A DNA stretch of 64,000 nucleotides from SAR202 cluster bacterium Io17-Chloro-G6 (GTDB lineage Bacteria > Chloroflexota > Dehalococcoidia > UBA3495): the NCBI GenBank assembly GCA_002816585.1, contig MUCT01000010.1:1-64000 (forward strand), written 5' to 3'. The translations under genes and the position numbers were made by a program. Numbering within the stretch: the first letter of the stretch is position 1; each line of letters begins with the position of its first letter. This document shows, piece by piece, positions 35,590-44,333 of the stretch. The notes under the pieces are model-generated. The model made no database searches and was not told the DNA's origin. It saw only the letters and a program-made list of their open reading frames with translations.

Positions 35590-36264
35590 CTAACTCCTGA
35601 ACCGGAACTCTTTCAGGTCGTCGGAGATGATTAGCTTGGCCTCGGTCTGCTCCTGAATCTCCTCGGGAGTCCAGCCGGGAGCGTGCTCGACCAGTTTGAA
35701 TCCCTGGGGTGTGATTTCAAACAGGCCCAAGTCGGTCGCCAGCATCTTCACCACGCCGGGGGCGGTGATCGGCAAAGTGCACTTTTTCAGCAGCTTGGGC
35801 CCGCCCTCCCGAGTGGTGTGCTCCATGGCGATGAACACCCGCTTAGCGCCGGCCGCCAGGTCCATGGCCCCGCCGATGCCCCCGCCTTTGCGGCTGGGGA
35901 TGCGCCAATTGGCGAAGTCGCCATTCTCGGCAACCTCATAGGCGCCCATCACGGTAACGTCGATCATGCCGCCGCGAATCATCATGAAGGAGTCGGCATG
36001 GTGCACGCAGGCCATACCGGGGCGGGGGGTAACCTTCTGTCCTCCGGCGTTCACCAGGTGCCGGTCCTCCTCGCCTTCCTTGGCCAATGGGCCGTATCCC
36101 ACTACTCCGTTCTCGGCGTGATTGATAATTTCTTTGTCAGGGTCAAAATAGTTGGAGCACAAAGTGGGCATGCCAACACCCAGATTCACAATCCAACCTT
36201 CTTCAAATTCCATGGCCAGCCGGTCGCACATCGCCTGTCGTTCTAGTTTCACTTTTTCGGCCAT
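35590..36264 (-). CDS. 3-oxoacid CoA-transferase, subunit B
   Basis: A 224-residue beta subunit of a class I CoA-transferase, which moves CoA between a carboxylate and an acyl-CoA such as acetoacetate/succinyl-CoA. It has NLGVGMPTLCSNYF and the active-site Glu in AENGVVGYGP (S/A-E-N-G motif), then GGMIDVTVMGAYEV. It starts 65 nt after the A subunit stop on the same strand. Partner choice among acetate, succinate or 3-oxoadipate cannot be decided from sequence. Confidence 0.9.
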   Translation of the reverse strand: MAEKVKLERQAMCDRLAMEFEEGWIVNLGVGMPTLCSNYFDPDKEIINHAENGVVGYGPLAKEGEEDRHLVNAGGQKVTPRPGMACVHHADSFMMIRGGMIDVTVMGAYEVAENGDFANWRIPSRKGGGIGGAMDLAAGAKRVFIAMEHTTREGGPKLLKKCTLPITAPGVVKMLATDLGLFEITPQGFKLVEHAPGWTPEEIQEQTEAKLIISDDLKEFRFRS

Positions 36265-36329
36265 TTTTGAACTCCGTAATTAAGCTATCAGCGGTCAGCG
36301 GACACTTGGAATTGAGAGGTGATTTATTA

Positions 36330-37028
36330 TTAGACCCAGATGCCGTCTTCAGGGATGCGCACGAGCCGGTCAACATAGATCCCCGGAACGTGGATGATGT
36401 CGGGGTCCAGTTCGCCGGCTTCGACGATGTCGTTCTCAACTTCGACTATGGTGACGGTGGCCGCCATGGCCATCAGCGGGTTGAAGTTGCGCTGGGTCAG
36501 CCGGAAAACCAGATTGCCGGCAGTGTCAGCTTTCCAGGCACGAACCAACGCGTAATCGCCGGGCAACGGGAACTCCAACACGTGCATGCGGCCGTTGATC
36601 TCCCGGTGCTCTTTGCCCTCGGCCAATTCTGTTCCAACGGAGGTTGGCGTGTAGAATCCGCCGATACCAGCGGCCGCGCTGCGAAGCCTTTCCGCCAGCG
36701 TTCCCTGGGGCACCAACTCGGCGTCGATCTCGTCATTGTTGTACATGCGGGTGAAGGGAGTGACCTGGGAAGGGTGGGTGGAGGCCGTGAAAGCGCAGAT
36801 CATCTTCTTCATCTGTCCGGACTCAACCAATGTGCCTATGTCCACATTTTCGTCCACGGTTCCGGCGTTGTTGGACACCCCGGTAAGTCCCTTCGCTCCC
36901 TGACGATTAAGGGCGGCTAACAGGTTCCGAGGCACGCCCACGCCGCTGAAACCGGGACTAAGAATCGTGACGCCATCGGGTATGTCCGCCACGGCGTCAT
37001 CCATGTTTTTGTAGACTTTGTTCTTCAT
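36330..37028 (-). CDS. 3-oxoacid CoA-transferase, subunit A
   Basis: A 232-residue alpha subunit of the same class I CoA-transferase: GFSGVGVPRNLLAALNRQGAKGLTGVSNNAG near the start (the CoA-binding G-rich loop), VPQGTLAERLRSAAAGIGGFYTPTSVGTELAEGKE, then ALVRAWKADTAGNLVF. Complementary to the B subunit directly downstream. A 200-nt divergent region on its right separates it from a propeller gene and should contain its promoter. Confidence 0.9.
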   Translation of the reverse strand: MKNKVYKNMDDAVADIPDGVTILSPGFSGVGVPRNLLAALNRQGAKGLTGVSNNAGTVDENVDIGTLVESGQMKKMICAFTASTHPSQVTPFTRMYNNDEIDAELVPQGTLAERLRSAAAGIGGFYTPTSVGTELAEGKEHREINGRMHVLEFPLPGDYALVRAWKADTAGNLVFRLTQRNFNPLMAMAATVTIVEVENDIVEAGELDPDIIHVPGIYVDRLVRIPEDGIWV

Positions 37029-37230
37029 GAATAACCCTTCTGGATAAGCTTTGCCTCGATGTGGGCCGTGCGCTACAGTCGAGGCCCTAAGTTTGGCATG
37101 CTAAATACTACCGCAGACCGGTTCACCGCGCCATAGCCCGAAGCATTGAGACCCGACTTGACATACGGGAGTAATATACCAAGAATTCATGTATCTTAAT
37201 CCCAGACATAATCAAGGCTGGAGGTAGACC

Positions 37231-38289
37231 ATGGTAGCCTCATACCATAAGACCTACGTTTACATAGGACTGGCCGGAGAAGGCGATTACATCGGTGAAG
37301 GCGGTATCCTCCGCCGGGCTGACGGCGAAGAAGAGTGGACAGACATCTCCAAGGGTCTCCCCGCGAACCCTCAGGTCCGGGCCCTGGCCATTCGGCCCGA
37401 CGACCCCAAGGTTGTTTTCGCGGGCACCCACAATGGAGTCTTCCGCTCCAACGACCGCGGCGAGAACTGGGAAGCACTGGATGATGCCGTGCCCGGGAAA
37501 GAAGTTTGGTCCCTGGCTATCCATCCCAGCAACCCCGACGTGATCTTCGCCGGGTACGAGCCCTGCTCCATCTCCCGCTCGCAGGACGGCGGGTCCACCT
37601 GGGAAAATATGGACACTAGCCAGGTGGTTTTCCCCCATATCACGACCTATATGCCACCGACGGGCAAGCGGGTCATCGGCATGGCCATTGACCCATCCAA
37701 CACCCAGGAGATGTACGCCGCCATCGAGGTCGGAGGCCTACTGGCCAGCCGTGACGGTGGAGAAAGCTGGATCTCCGTGATTGACGGGCCATATATCCGT
37801 AACAACACTCTCGACCTGCACCAGGTAGAGGTCAGCGCCGCCGCACCGGGCACGGTCCACATCGCCACACAGACCGCTATGTTCCGCAGCCGGGACAAGG
37901 GAGTCCGCTGGGAACATGTGCAAGTGGAGGAGATGTTCCCCGGCGGTTCCTACTGCCGTGATCTGCTCGTGGCTCCTGGCGACCCCAACACGATTTACCT
38001 GGCGGCTGGGGCCGGCGGCGGTGCAGCCCCCGCGGACACAGTGCAAGAGGGCGCACTGTTCCGCAGCCGCGACGTGGGCGAGACCTGGGACCGGTTGGAT
38101 CTGGGAGAAACCGTTCCCGGCCGTATGATGGCGATCGCCATTGATAGCGCCGCGCCGGAGCACATCTACTGCGCGTCCTACAGCGGCGAGGTCTACAGCA
38201 GCTCGGACGGCGGCAGCAACTGGACGAGGGGCAATCTCCCCGGCGAGGCCTCCAGGTATCTGCACATATATCCGATGGTCTGCGGCTAG
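37231..38289 (+). CDS. BNR/sortilin-type beta-propeller protein
   Basis: A 352-residue propeller built of repeats with the Asp-box (S-x-D-x-G-x-T/N-W): SNDRGENWEAL, SQDGGSTWENM, SRDGGESWISV, SRDVGETWDRL, SSDGGSNWTRG. These mark sialidase, photosynthesis-assembly and VPS10-like propellers. No catalytic Arg triad or signal peptide is clear, so a binding or structural role is as likely as hydrolysis. RBS ggaggtag precedes the ATG, and a hairpin (38326-38362) with a later T-run follows the stop. Confidence 0.8.
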   Translation: MVASYHKTYVYIGLAGEGDYIGEGGILRRADGEEEWTDISKGLPANPQVRALAIRPDDPKVVFAGTHNGVFRSNDRGENWEALDDAVPGKEVWSLAIHPSNPDVIFAGYEPCSISRSQDGGSTWENMDTSQVVFPHITTYMPPTGKRVIGMAIDPSNTQEMYAAIEVGGLLASRDGGESWISVIDGPYIRNNTLDLHQVEVSAAAPGTVHIATQTAMFRSRDKGVRWEHVQVEEMFPGGSYCRDLLVAPGDPNTIYLAAGAGGGAAPADTVQEGALFRSRDVGETWDRLDLGETVPGRMMAIAIDSAAPEHIYCASYSGEVYSSSDGGSNWTRGNLPGEASRYLHIYPMVCG

Positions 38290-38325
38290 TCTTCTCGGCG
38301 TCAGGCAAACCGGGACAGAACATTG

Positions 38326-38385
38326 AATGTCCAGGCGTTTAGAGTTCAAGCGTCTGGACATTAGCCTACAGCCCTGTTATTTTTT
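38326..38385 (+). terminator. Terminator-like hairpin after the propeller gene
   Basis: A 15-bp stem (38326-38340 with 38348-38362, two G-U pairs) and a 7-nt loop; a run of six T occurs at 38380-38385, slightly far for an ideal intrinsic terminator. Confidence 0.55.
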
Positions 38386-38432
38386 CGGCCTATAGCCACG
38401 CTCATCAAGCAAGCGACAGGCAGGAGACTGGA

Positions 38433-39056
38433 TTGACAAGTTTCTCGATTGACCGGGCAACCTACAGCGTCGGCGAAAGCGCCCTGGTCGACATGGTATT
38501 GGGCAAACCCGAGTTCCCGGAGCAATTCCAGGGTCATCAGGTGATACGGGAAGGACCACTGGATAATGATGCCCTGGCCGAGAACGGGTTCGAGGGAACC
38601 ACCGCCGAGCGTTTTAGGCTGGCCGGACGGGTGACCGGCGTCATGCGGGAGCTGGGGCCCACGTCCAACATGGCCATGTCAGACGGGTTCGACTTCATGG
38701 CGGCGTCAGTGGTGCACCTGTTCGACTCTCCGGACTCGGTCCACGGGTGGATGCACGACATCTTTCTTAAGGATTTTGAAGACCGGGTTGGAGAGAGTGT
38801 CGGACAGGGTCATCAGTTGGTGTCGGCCACGCGCCTCGAGCCCCAGGGATTCTTCGACGAGTCGGTGGCTCTCAAAGTGCTGCAAGGCGGGGTCGACGGC
38901 CTGATTTCCTCCACCGTGGTGGACTTCCGGGTTGGCCGCCTGCTGGGAGTGGCATTCATCGGCACCGTAGGCGACCACGAACGCCTCGACCAAGTGATGC
39001 AACTCGGCCAGGCCCTGGAGAAACGCATGGTTAGCGTGGTCTTGGGGTCGGGGTAG
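38433..39056 (+). CDS. Hypothetical protein, function unknown
   Basis: A 207-residue soluble protein with no recognised domain. It contains HLFDSPDSVHGWMHDIFLKDFEDRVG and a beta-rich C-terminal half (STVVDFRVGRLLGVAFIGTVGDHERLDQVMQLGQALEKRM). Charged and well-balanced composition suggests a real gene. It starts at TTG 38433 after aggaga. The pattern loosely resembles substrate-binding proteins of heme/antibiotic carrier type, but this is too weak for a call. It converges on hicA with 4 nt between stop codons. Confidence 0.6.
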   Translation: MTSFSIDRATYSVGESALVDMVLGKPEFPEQFQGHQVIREGPLDNDALAENGFEGTTAERFRLAGRVTGVMRELGPTSNMAMSDGFDFMAASVVHLFDSPDSVHGWMHDIFLKDFEDRVGESVGQGHQLVSATRLEPQGFFDESVALKVLQGGVDGLISSTVVDFRVGRLLGVAFIGTVGDHERLDQVMQLGQALEKRMVSVVLGSG

Positions 39057-39060
39057 CGGT

Positions 39061-39276
39061 CTAGAGAGACTCCCACTCTTCTGCGGTGCGCCCGGCTTGC
39101 CTCAAGATGCTTCTGAGCGTGCCAGCAGCGACCTCTCTGTGACGGGGCACTACCGCAGTGTATGTTCCCGCGGCGGTGGATCTGGCGAACTTGACGTGAC
39201 TTCCCCTTTGCCCGGTCGTGGAAAAACCAGCCGCGTTCAACCTGCGAATGACCTCGCGGTAGGGTAATGGCCTAAT
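39061..39276 (-). CDS. hicA: HicA-like toxin (non-canonical ATT start)
   Basis: A 71-residue frame that has no ATG/GTG start. The product, from the codon ATT at 39276, reads RPLPYREVIRRLNAAG, FSTTGQRGSHVKF, TAVVPRHREVAAGTLRSILRQAG, ending WESL. This is the complete HicA mRNA-interferase fold: the double-stranded-RNA-binding-like layout with the catalytic His in GSHVKF. The ATT overlaps the hicB stop (ATTAG), as expected for a coupled TA pair. The nearest standard codon, TTG 12 codons later, would delete the first helix. HicA cleaves RNA and is neutralised by HicB. ATT is a rare start; the sequence may instead carry an error, so the start is provisional. Confidence 0.72.
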   Translation of the reverse strand: MRPLPYREVIRRLNAAGFSTTGQRGSHVKFARSTAAGTYTAVVPRHREVAAGTLRSILRQAGRTAEEWESL

Positions 39277-39478
39277 CGTCCGCGACCTCGATCTCTATCG
39301 AACGGACGTTCGGAATCACAGTTGCCCTTGGATCGTCAAAATGCAATTCCAAGGCTTCTCTAAGATTTATGAGAGCTTTCTCTTGGGTTTCGCCTTGACT
39401 GGCAATGTCCAGTTCCAGGCACTGAGCAACGAACCACTCATCTTCCTGGGAAACGACCGCTGTGAATTGATGTTTCAT
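39272..39478 (-). CDS. hicB: HicB-like antitoxin
   Basis: A 68-residue protein of the short HicB type, a partial RNase H fold without a C-terminal DNA-binding domain: MKHQFTAVVSQEDEWFVAQCLELDIASQGETQEKA, then LINLREALELHFDD. It precedes and overlaps the hicA frame by 5 nt, so antitoxin is translated first, a frequent order for this subclass. It binds HicA and blocks its RNase site. Confidence 0.85.
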   Translation of the reverse strand: MKHQFTAVVSQEDEWFVAQCLELDIASQGETQEKALINLREALELHFDDPRATVIPNVRSIEIEVADD

Positions 39479-39561
39479 GTCTACTCCGCCGGCAGGCCCG
39501 ACATCAAGATTTTATCCCGGCTTGGCTGAGAAGCTCAAATCTTGACTAAGGCCATCTCCCA

Positions 39562-40635
39562 CTATCCCTCCCGGATCAGCCGGGCCGCTTCGTCGCCCAT
39601 CTCGGCGGTGGATGCGGAGCCGCCCAGGTCCACGGTTAGGACAGTGCGCTGCTCCAGGCAGCGGGCCACGGCGTGGTCTACCCGCTGGGCTGCTTCCTGC
39701 TCGCCCAAATGGTCCAGCATCATGGCCACGGCGGAGACCGTCGCCAAGGGATTGGCGATGCCCTTGCCCATGATGTCGAAGGCGGCGCCGTGGACCGGCT
39801 CGAAAAGCGACGGGTACTCCCGCTCCGGGTTGATGTTCGCACTGGGCGCCAGACCCATGCTGCCCGTCACCACGGCGGCGATGTCGGAGAGGATGTCGGC
39901 GAAAAGATTGGAGGCCACAACCACGTCGAAATCCTCTGGCCACCGGACAAAATCCATGCAGGCCCGGTCGACCAACAGCGATTCGGTCTCGATCTGAGGG
40001 AATTCAGCCGCCACCTCCCGGAACACTTCGTCCCAGAAGACCATGCCGAACGCCTGGGCGTTGGACTTGGTTACGGAGGTGACCTTGTGGCCTTTGTTGC
40101 GGCGCACGCAGAACTCAAACGCGGCGCGGATGATGCGCTCGGTTCCCCGGCGGGTAAACACGTTGGCCTGTACCACCGTTTCGTGGGCAGTGCCGGTGTA
40201 AAGACGCCCGCCCACCGGAGCGTATTCGCCCTCTGTATTCTCCCGGAAGATGACCATGTCGATGTCCCCGGCCTTCTTGCCGGCCAGGGGAGATTCCACG
40301 CCGGGGTAGAGGTAGGCAGGCCGGATGCACACTCCTTGGTCGAAACCCCGCCGCATGGGCAGCAGCAGGCCCTGCAAAGTGATGTGGTCCGGAATATTCG
40401 GGTCTCCCACGGCGCCGAACAGGATTGCGTCGAACGTTTTCAAAGTCTCGATGCCGTCGTCGGGCATGAGTTGCCCAGTCTCCCGGTAATATTCGGATCC
40501 CCAAGGAAACTCGGTGAACTGGAAGCTGAGGCCCCCGGTCACACCGGCCACCGCTTCCAGGGCCTTTCTACCTTCGGCGATGACTTCCAAGCCCACGCCA
40601 TCGCCGGGAATAACTGCCAATTTGTATTCTGCCAT
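39562..40635 (-). CDS. Isopropylmalate/tartrate dehydrogenase family protein
   Basis: A 357-residue beta-decarboxylating dehydrogenase. The N-terminus is AVIPGDGVGLEVIAEG; the substrate loop contains LLPMRRGFDQGVCIRPA; the metal Asp cluster is in CMDFVRWPEDFDVVVASNLFADILSDIAAV; and the family signature reads NLFADILSD. Substrate-side residues (RENTEGEY) and length fit the tartrate dehydrogenase/D-malate dehydrogenase branch better than LeuB, which acts in leucine synthesis, but the boundary is soft. It oxidises a 2-hydroxy acid with NAD and decarboxylates. No leuA/C/D genes are nearby. Confidence 0.83.
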   Translation of the reverse strand: MAEYKLAVIPGDGVGLEVIAEGRKALEAVAGVTGGLSFQFTEFPWGSEYYRETGQLMPDDGIETLKTFDAILFGAVGDPNIPDHITLQGLLLPMRRGFDQGVCIRPAYLYPGVESPLAGKKAGDIDMVIFRENTEGEYAPVGGRLYTGTAHETVVQANVFTRRGTERIIRAAFEFCVRRNKGHKVTSVTKSNAQAFGMVFWDEVFREVAAEFPQIETESLLVDRACMDFVRWPEDFDVVVASNLFADILSDIAAVVTGSMGLAPSANINPEREYPSLFEPVHGAAFDIMGKGIANPLATVSAVAMMLDHLGEQEAAQRVDHAVARCLEQRTVLTVDLGGSASTAEMGDEAARLIREG

Positions 40636-40909
40636 TGCCCCGACTCCTTTGGATTAATAATTCATGTGAACATAATTCCCGGACGTGATTTTAAGCTACA
40701 CCAGACCGAGCCCGTCTCCCATTGAGAAATCGGTGGTGTAAAGTAAACCAAGGATGTCACAAACCTATCGTTTGGGATCAAAGAACGGGACTCGTGTCTC
40801 AAATGGTATCGAACTGCGATTCGAACACCAGAATAACGCATTGTGGGCCTAGATTGTGTCGGTTAGAATTGACCCTAAACGAAAATACATCAAAGAGTTA
40901 GATTATTAG

Positions 40910-42273
40910 ATGATTACCAGACTATATTTTGAAAATTTCCGTGCTTTCGAGAAGCTGGAGATAAACCTAAGCCAGATAAACCTTTTTTTTGGTCCGAACA
41001 ACTCTGGCAAATCCGCCTTGCTTAGCGCTCTCGGCCTGCTTTCCCAGACAGTGGACAGTATCGATCCTGAAATCCCCTTTCTGCTGAACGGCAAGTATGA
41101 AGAACTCGGTACGTTTGAAGACCTCGTTTTTCAAAATAAGGTGGATAAAAAGATTAAAATTGGATTGGAGGTTATAGGCCTGAAAGAGACGGTGTTTCGT
41201 CCATCGAGCAGCCGGTCGCGTGGCTATCAAATCGTTGAAAACGATATGCCGGCAGCTTATATGGAAGTCACTCTTGGGTATCGTAAACAGCGCCATGAAG
41301 TCACCCTAGAAGCGATGGAATTTAGATCGCCATCCGATCAATTATTACTAAGGACTAGACGGGTCAATAGGTCGGGGCGCCAAGTTGTTGATTCCATGGA
41401 TGATAGCTATAGCATCACTCCCGGTGAAGCCTCTAGAGCTCTCGATATGCACCATTTTCTTCCGTTCATTGGCGTAAACGTTGGAAATCGGTCGTCCAGG
41501 AGCAATGCCCTAAGCCGACGAATACGTTATTTGACCATGGGCATCAATGAGATTCTTACAAATATCGAGTTTGTCGGCCCATTCAGGCAGTATCCTCAAC
41601 GAACCTATCTGTCTTCTGGGGAAAGCCCTTCGACTGTGGGCAAGCACGGTGAGAGAGCAATTGATATTCTGGTCGCCGACTCTCGAAGGAGGGGATCCAA
41701 ACGCCTGGGAATTGCTTCCGCCGTATCCGAATGGCTACTCACTGCCGAAATTGCGCGTGAGATCGAAATCAAAACGCTAACCGACCGTCACTTCGAAGCC
41801 CGCATGCGTCATTTCGCTACCGGAGAAAGTGAGAATTTAGCCGACATCGGATTTGGGTGTAGTCAAGTTCTACCGCTTTTGGTTGCCGGATATAATCTCG
41901 GGCCTGGTTCAACGTTCGTAGTACAACAGCCAGAAATCCATCTGCATCCGAGAGCACAAGCCGAACTCGGGACTTTCCTCTGCTCACTAGCCCAAAGGGG
42001 AATTCAAGTTTTCGTCGAAACCCACAGTGAACATCTGCTGCTCCGCCTACAAAGCCACGTCGCAGCAGGGGATCTTGAAGCAAAAATATCGCTGTCCACT
42101 ATGTCTATCCCGAAGCCAGTCTCCGTAAGGCCGCAGTTAAGTTACCTTTAGACAGCAACGGACTCTTTTCCGAAGAATGGCCGGAGGGGTTCTTCCCAGA
42201 GCGATTCAATGAAGCGAGACGGTTAGCTCAAGCGTCATCCGGGCGCAACGCCGTGGCGGTTTCAAATGGATGA
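40910..42273 (+). pseudogene. DUF3696-type AAA ATPase gene with a frameshift
   Basis: A defence-type AAA ATPase. Frame 1 from 40910 codes the ATPase: LYFENFRAFEKLEINLSQINLFFGPNNSGKSALL (Walker A), a linker, then LADIGFGCSQVLPLLVAG and Walker B-like TFVVQQPEIHLHPRAQAELG, followed by FVETHSEHLLLRLQSHV. That frame dies at 42151 in unrelated residues, while the -1 frame from about 42085 continues the family's C-terminus (KNIAVHYVYPEASL ... PLDSNGLF) to a TGA at 42271-42273. The switch lies in a run of five A (42082-42086); one extra A restores one frame. The restored stop overlaps the next gene's start by 8 nt. This is either a mutation or a sequencing error, not a clean programmed slip site. Confidence 0.75.
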
Positions 42274-42768
42274 CGGTGTCGTAATCGACGCTTCGGTTAT
42301 CGCATTATTTTATCCAGAGCTTGTGCACGGGCAAGGCCCTTTATACACATTGATACATCGCCTCTCAACGCAATTTGGTCTTGCGGTAAATGATTTGATT
42401 TTGGCTGAATGGCGACGCGTCTGCGATACTCCGCTTCTGAATGACTGGATCACAGACGAGTTAAAAACCGGACGTATACGGATGGTAAATTCTAGTCTAC
42501 CCGAATCTATACGAAAAAAATCCGTATCGATTATGGACTCCCTCAATCTTCCCGCGATATCCAACACATTCGGTGCGCATACGGTACGAAGGTGCGATAC
42601 ATTTTGTCTGAGGATATTGACCACTTCGATCCGAAGTTGAAAGGTGGAACTTCCCAAGACATTATCAGAGCGCGAGATACGAGGGAAGGCAGGCTCTGTG
42701 TATACCTAAAAAAAGAGCTAGGCATCCAATTGGGCACTACCAAGCATTGCTACGAAGATTTGCTGTGA
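42266..42768 (+). pseudogene. PIN-like nuclease gene with a frameshift, partner of the ATPase
   Basis: Restored product of about 167 residues. Frame 1 starts MDDGVVIDASVIALFYPEL (Asp of a PIN-type active site) and continues through NDLILAEWRRVCDTPLL; the -1 frame after about 42553 gives RDIQHIRCAYGTKVRYILSEDIDHFDPKLKG, typical of the conserved late acidic strand of PIN-like proteins, and ends at TGA 42766-42768. One base missing in the ccc at 42551-42553 explains the switch. The start ATG overlaps the restored ATPase stop by 8 nt, so the two were coupled. An ATPase with a nuclease partner is a common layout of antiphage systems; the function here is inferred. Confidence 0.68.
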
Positions 42769-42827
42769 AGTGGAAGTAAATTGAGTACGGCCCAGCGTTT
42801 CGTGAAATATTCTTCTTTTCAATCAAA

Positions 42828-43757
42828 TTATTCGTTCACCCGCTGCACCCCGCCGCCCAACAGCCGAAAATGGTACACCATGTCGGCGTCGGGGAAGGCC
42901 TCTTGGGCTTTGAGATAGGTCGACTTTCCCCGGCGCTCTCTGGCATCCAAGAGAACACCCATTATGGTGCCGCTGTGACCAACATTGATCCCTACCGCGC
43001 CCACCGACTCAGCGAACTCCTTCACCTCGGCCAGCCGTGGCTTGGCGAGAACGTTCTGGCTGGCTTGGGCGCTGATGCTCGCCCCCTGACCCACGAGCAC
43101 GGGATCTTGTTCGGCGATCCCCTGCCGGAGCAGACGCAGGGCCTCAGTGGTCTCCTGATCAACCGACTCCCAACGGCTGAAGCGGTCGACCAGATTGAAC
43201 TGCACGGTGTCCACGGTGCCGCCCAGATCCAGGGCCACAATCTCCATGGGAGGCGGAGGGCCCAGGCTCTCCCGGATGAATCCGGCACGGTGGTCGAAGA
43301 GAGCAACGCCGGGAATCATCACGCCGTCGGTGGGTTCGATGGACAGGGCGATCTGGGCGATTTGATATGGGGTTAGCTCTTCACCCAAAGCCAGGCCGGT
43401 GGCGGCGATGGCGGCGGCCAAGTCGGCGCTGCTGCTGCCCATGCCCTTGCCGCGGGGAATGGGGTTGTTAACAGTCAGCCGGGCTCTGACCTTGGCGTTT
43501 TTCATTTGCGAAAGGGTGCGGCGGACTGCCGCGGCGGCCTTGCTGCAATCTTCTGGAGCTTCCACGCCGGGTCCGTCGGAAAAGATTTCAACTTTGACCC
43601 GAGAGTAGAAGTCGATCGGACAGGTAACCAAGAAATGGATCCCTTCCACAACACCCTGGGCCAACTCACCGCAAACGCCGGGCGCCCGGACCGTAGCGCT
43701 ACCCAGGAGGAGCGCAGCTCCGTTTTCGTCCGATACACCGTCATTTGTTGAGGCCAA
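42828..43757 (-). CDS. GHMP kinase, PduX-like L-threonine kinase
   Basis: A 309-residue GHMP-family kinase. The N-terminal RAPGVCGELAQG and the ATP-binding NPIPRGKGMGSSSADLAAAIAATG (P-x-x-x-G-x-G-S-S-S-A) are present. PduX makes O-phospho-L-threonine, the precursor of the aminopropanol arm of cobalamin, which fits its place 6 nt downstream of cobU in a cobalamin operon. It starts at TTG 43757 with a ggag overlapping the end of cobU. The alternative identity is another small-molecule kinase, but context supports PduX. Confidence 0.85.
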   Translation of the reverse strand: MASTNDGVSDENGAALLLGSATVRAPGVCGELAQGVVEGIHFLVTCPIDFYSRVKVEIFSDGPGVEAPEDCSKAAAAVRRTLSQMKNAKVRARLTVNNPIPRGKGMGSSSADLAAAIAATGLALGEELTPYQIAQIALSIEPTDGVMIPGVALFDHRAGFIRESLGPPPPMEIVALDLGGTVDTVQFNLVDRFSRWESVDQETTEALRLLRQGIAEQDPVLVGQGASISAQASQNVLAKPRLAEVKEFAESVGAVGINVGHSGTIMGVLLDARERRGKSTYLKAQEAFPDADMVYHFRLLGGGVQRVNE

Positions 43758-43763
43758 ATGGAA

Positions 43764-44327
43764 CTACTCCGAGCCCGCTGGTTTGATCCGATTGGGCAGC
43801 CCCGCAACCACCAGAAACACCTCGGTGGCGGCGGCGGCGATTTGCTGATTCACCATTCCCAGGACGTCTTGGAACTTGCGTCCCAGAGGCTCTGGCGGCA
43901 CCAGGCTCATGCCAACCTCGCTGCTGACTAGGACAAAGCCCTGGCAGGATTCGGCAACCAACCCCAGAAGTTTGCCGGTCTCAGCCATCACGGTTTCCTC
44001 TATGGCTGCCTTGGTTGAACCCTGATGCTCCATCAGAAGATTGGCCACCCAGACGTCCACTGAATCTACTAACACTACACCAGGGCGGTCGGGCCTCAAC
44101 AACAGCGGCGCCAATTTTTCCGCCAATTTGCTGGGTTCCTCCAGAGTCGACCAATGAGGCGGTCTGGACTCCCGGTGCCGCTGAATGCGCTCTTTCATCT
44201 CATCGTCGACGGCCAGCCCAGTAGCCACGTACAGCGTGGATTGGTCCGCCGATGCAACCTTGCTCTCGGCGAAGGCGCTCTTGCCAGACCTGACTCCCCC
44301 CAGCACGAGACAAAGCTGAGAGGCCAT
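43764..44327 (-). CDS. cobU: Adenosylcobinamide kinase/guanylyltransferase
   Basis: A 187-residue RecA-like nucleotide-binding protein: LVLGGVRSGKSAFAESK is the P-loop, followed by DEMKERIQRHRESRPPHWST and VVLVDSVDVWVANLL. CobU/CobP phosphorylates adenosylcobinamide and transfers GMP from GTP in the nucleotide-loop assembly step of cobalamin synthesis. It lies in a four-gene unit with cobQ upstream (6 nt) and the PduX-like gene downstream. The length is standard. Confidence 0.92.
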   Translation of the reverse strand: MASQLCLVLGGVRSGKSAFAESKVASADQSTLYVATGLAVDDEMKERIQRHRESRPPHWSTLEEPSKLAEKLAPLLLRPDRPGVVLVDSVDVWVANLLMEHQGSTKAAIEETVMAETGKLLGLVAESCQGFVLVSSEVGMSLVPPEPLGRKFQDVLGMVNQQIAAAATEVFLVVAGLPNRIKPAGSE

Positions 44328-44333
44328 TAAACA

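Noticed and set aside
42080..42090. Programmed -1 frameshift in the ATPase gene
   Set aside because: The sequence at the switch is c-aaaaa-t, which lacks a true X-XXY-YYZ slip site, and the neighbouring gene has a second, similar break. Mutation or sequencing error is more likely.
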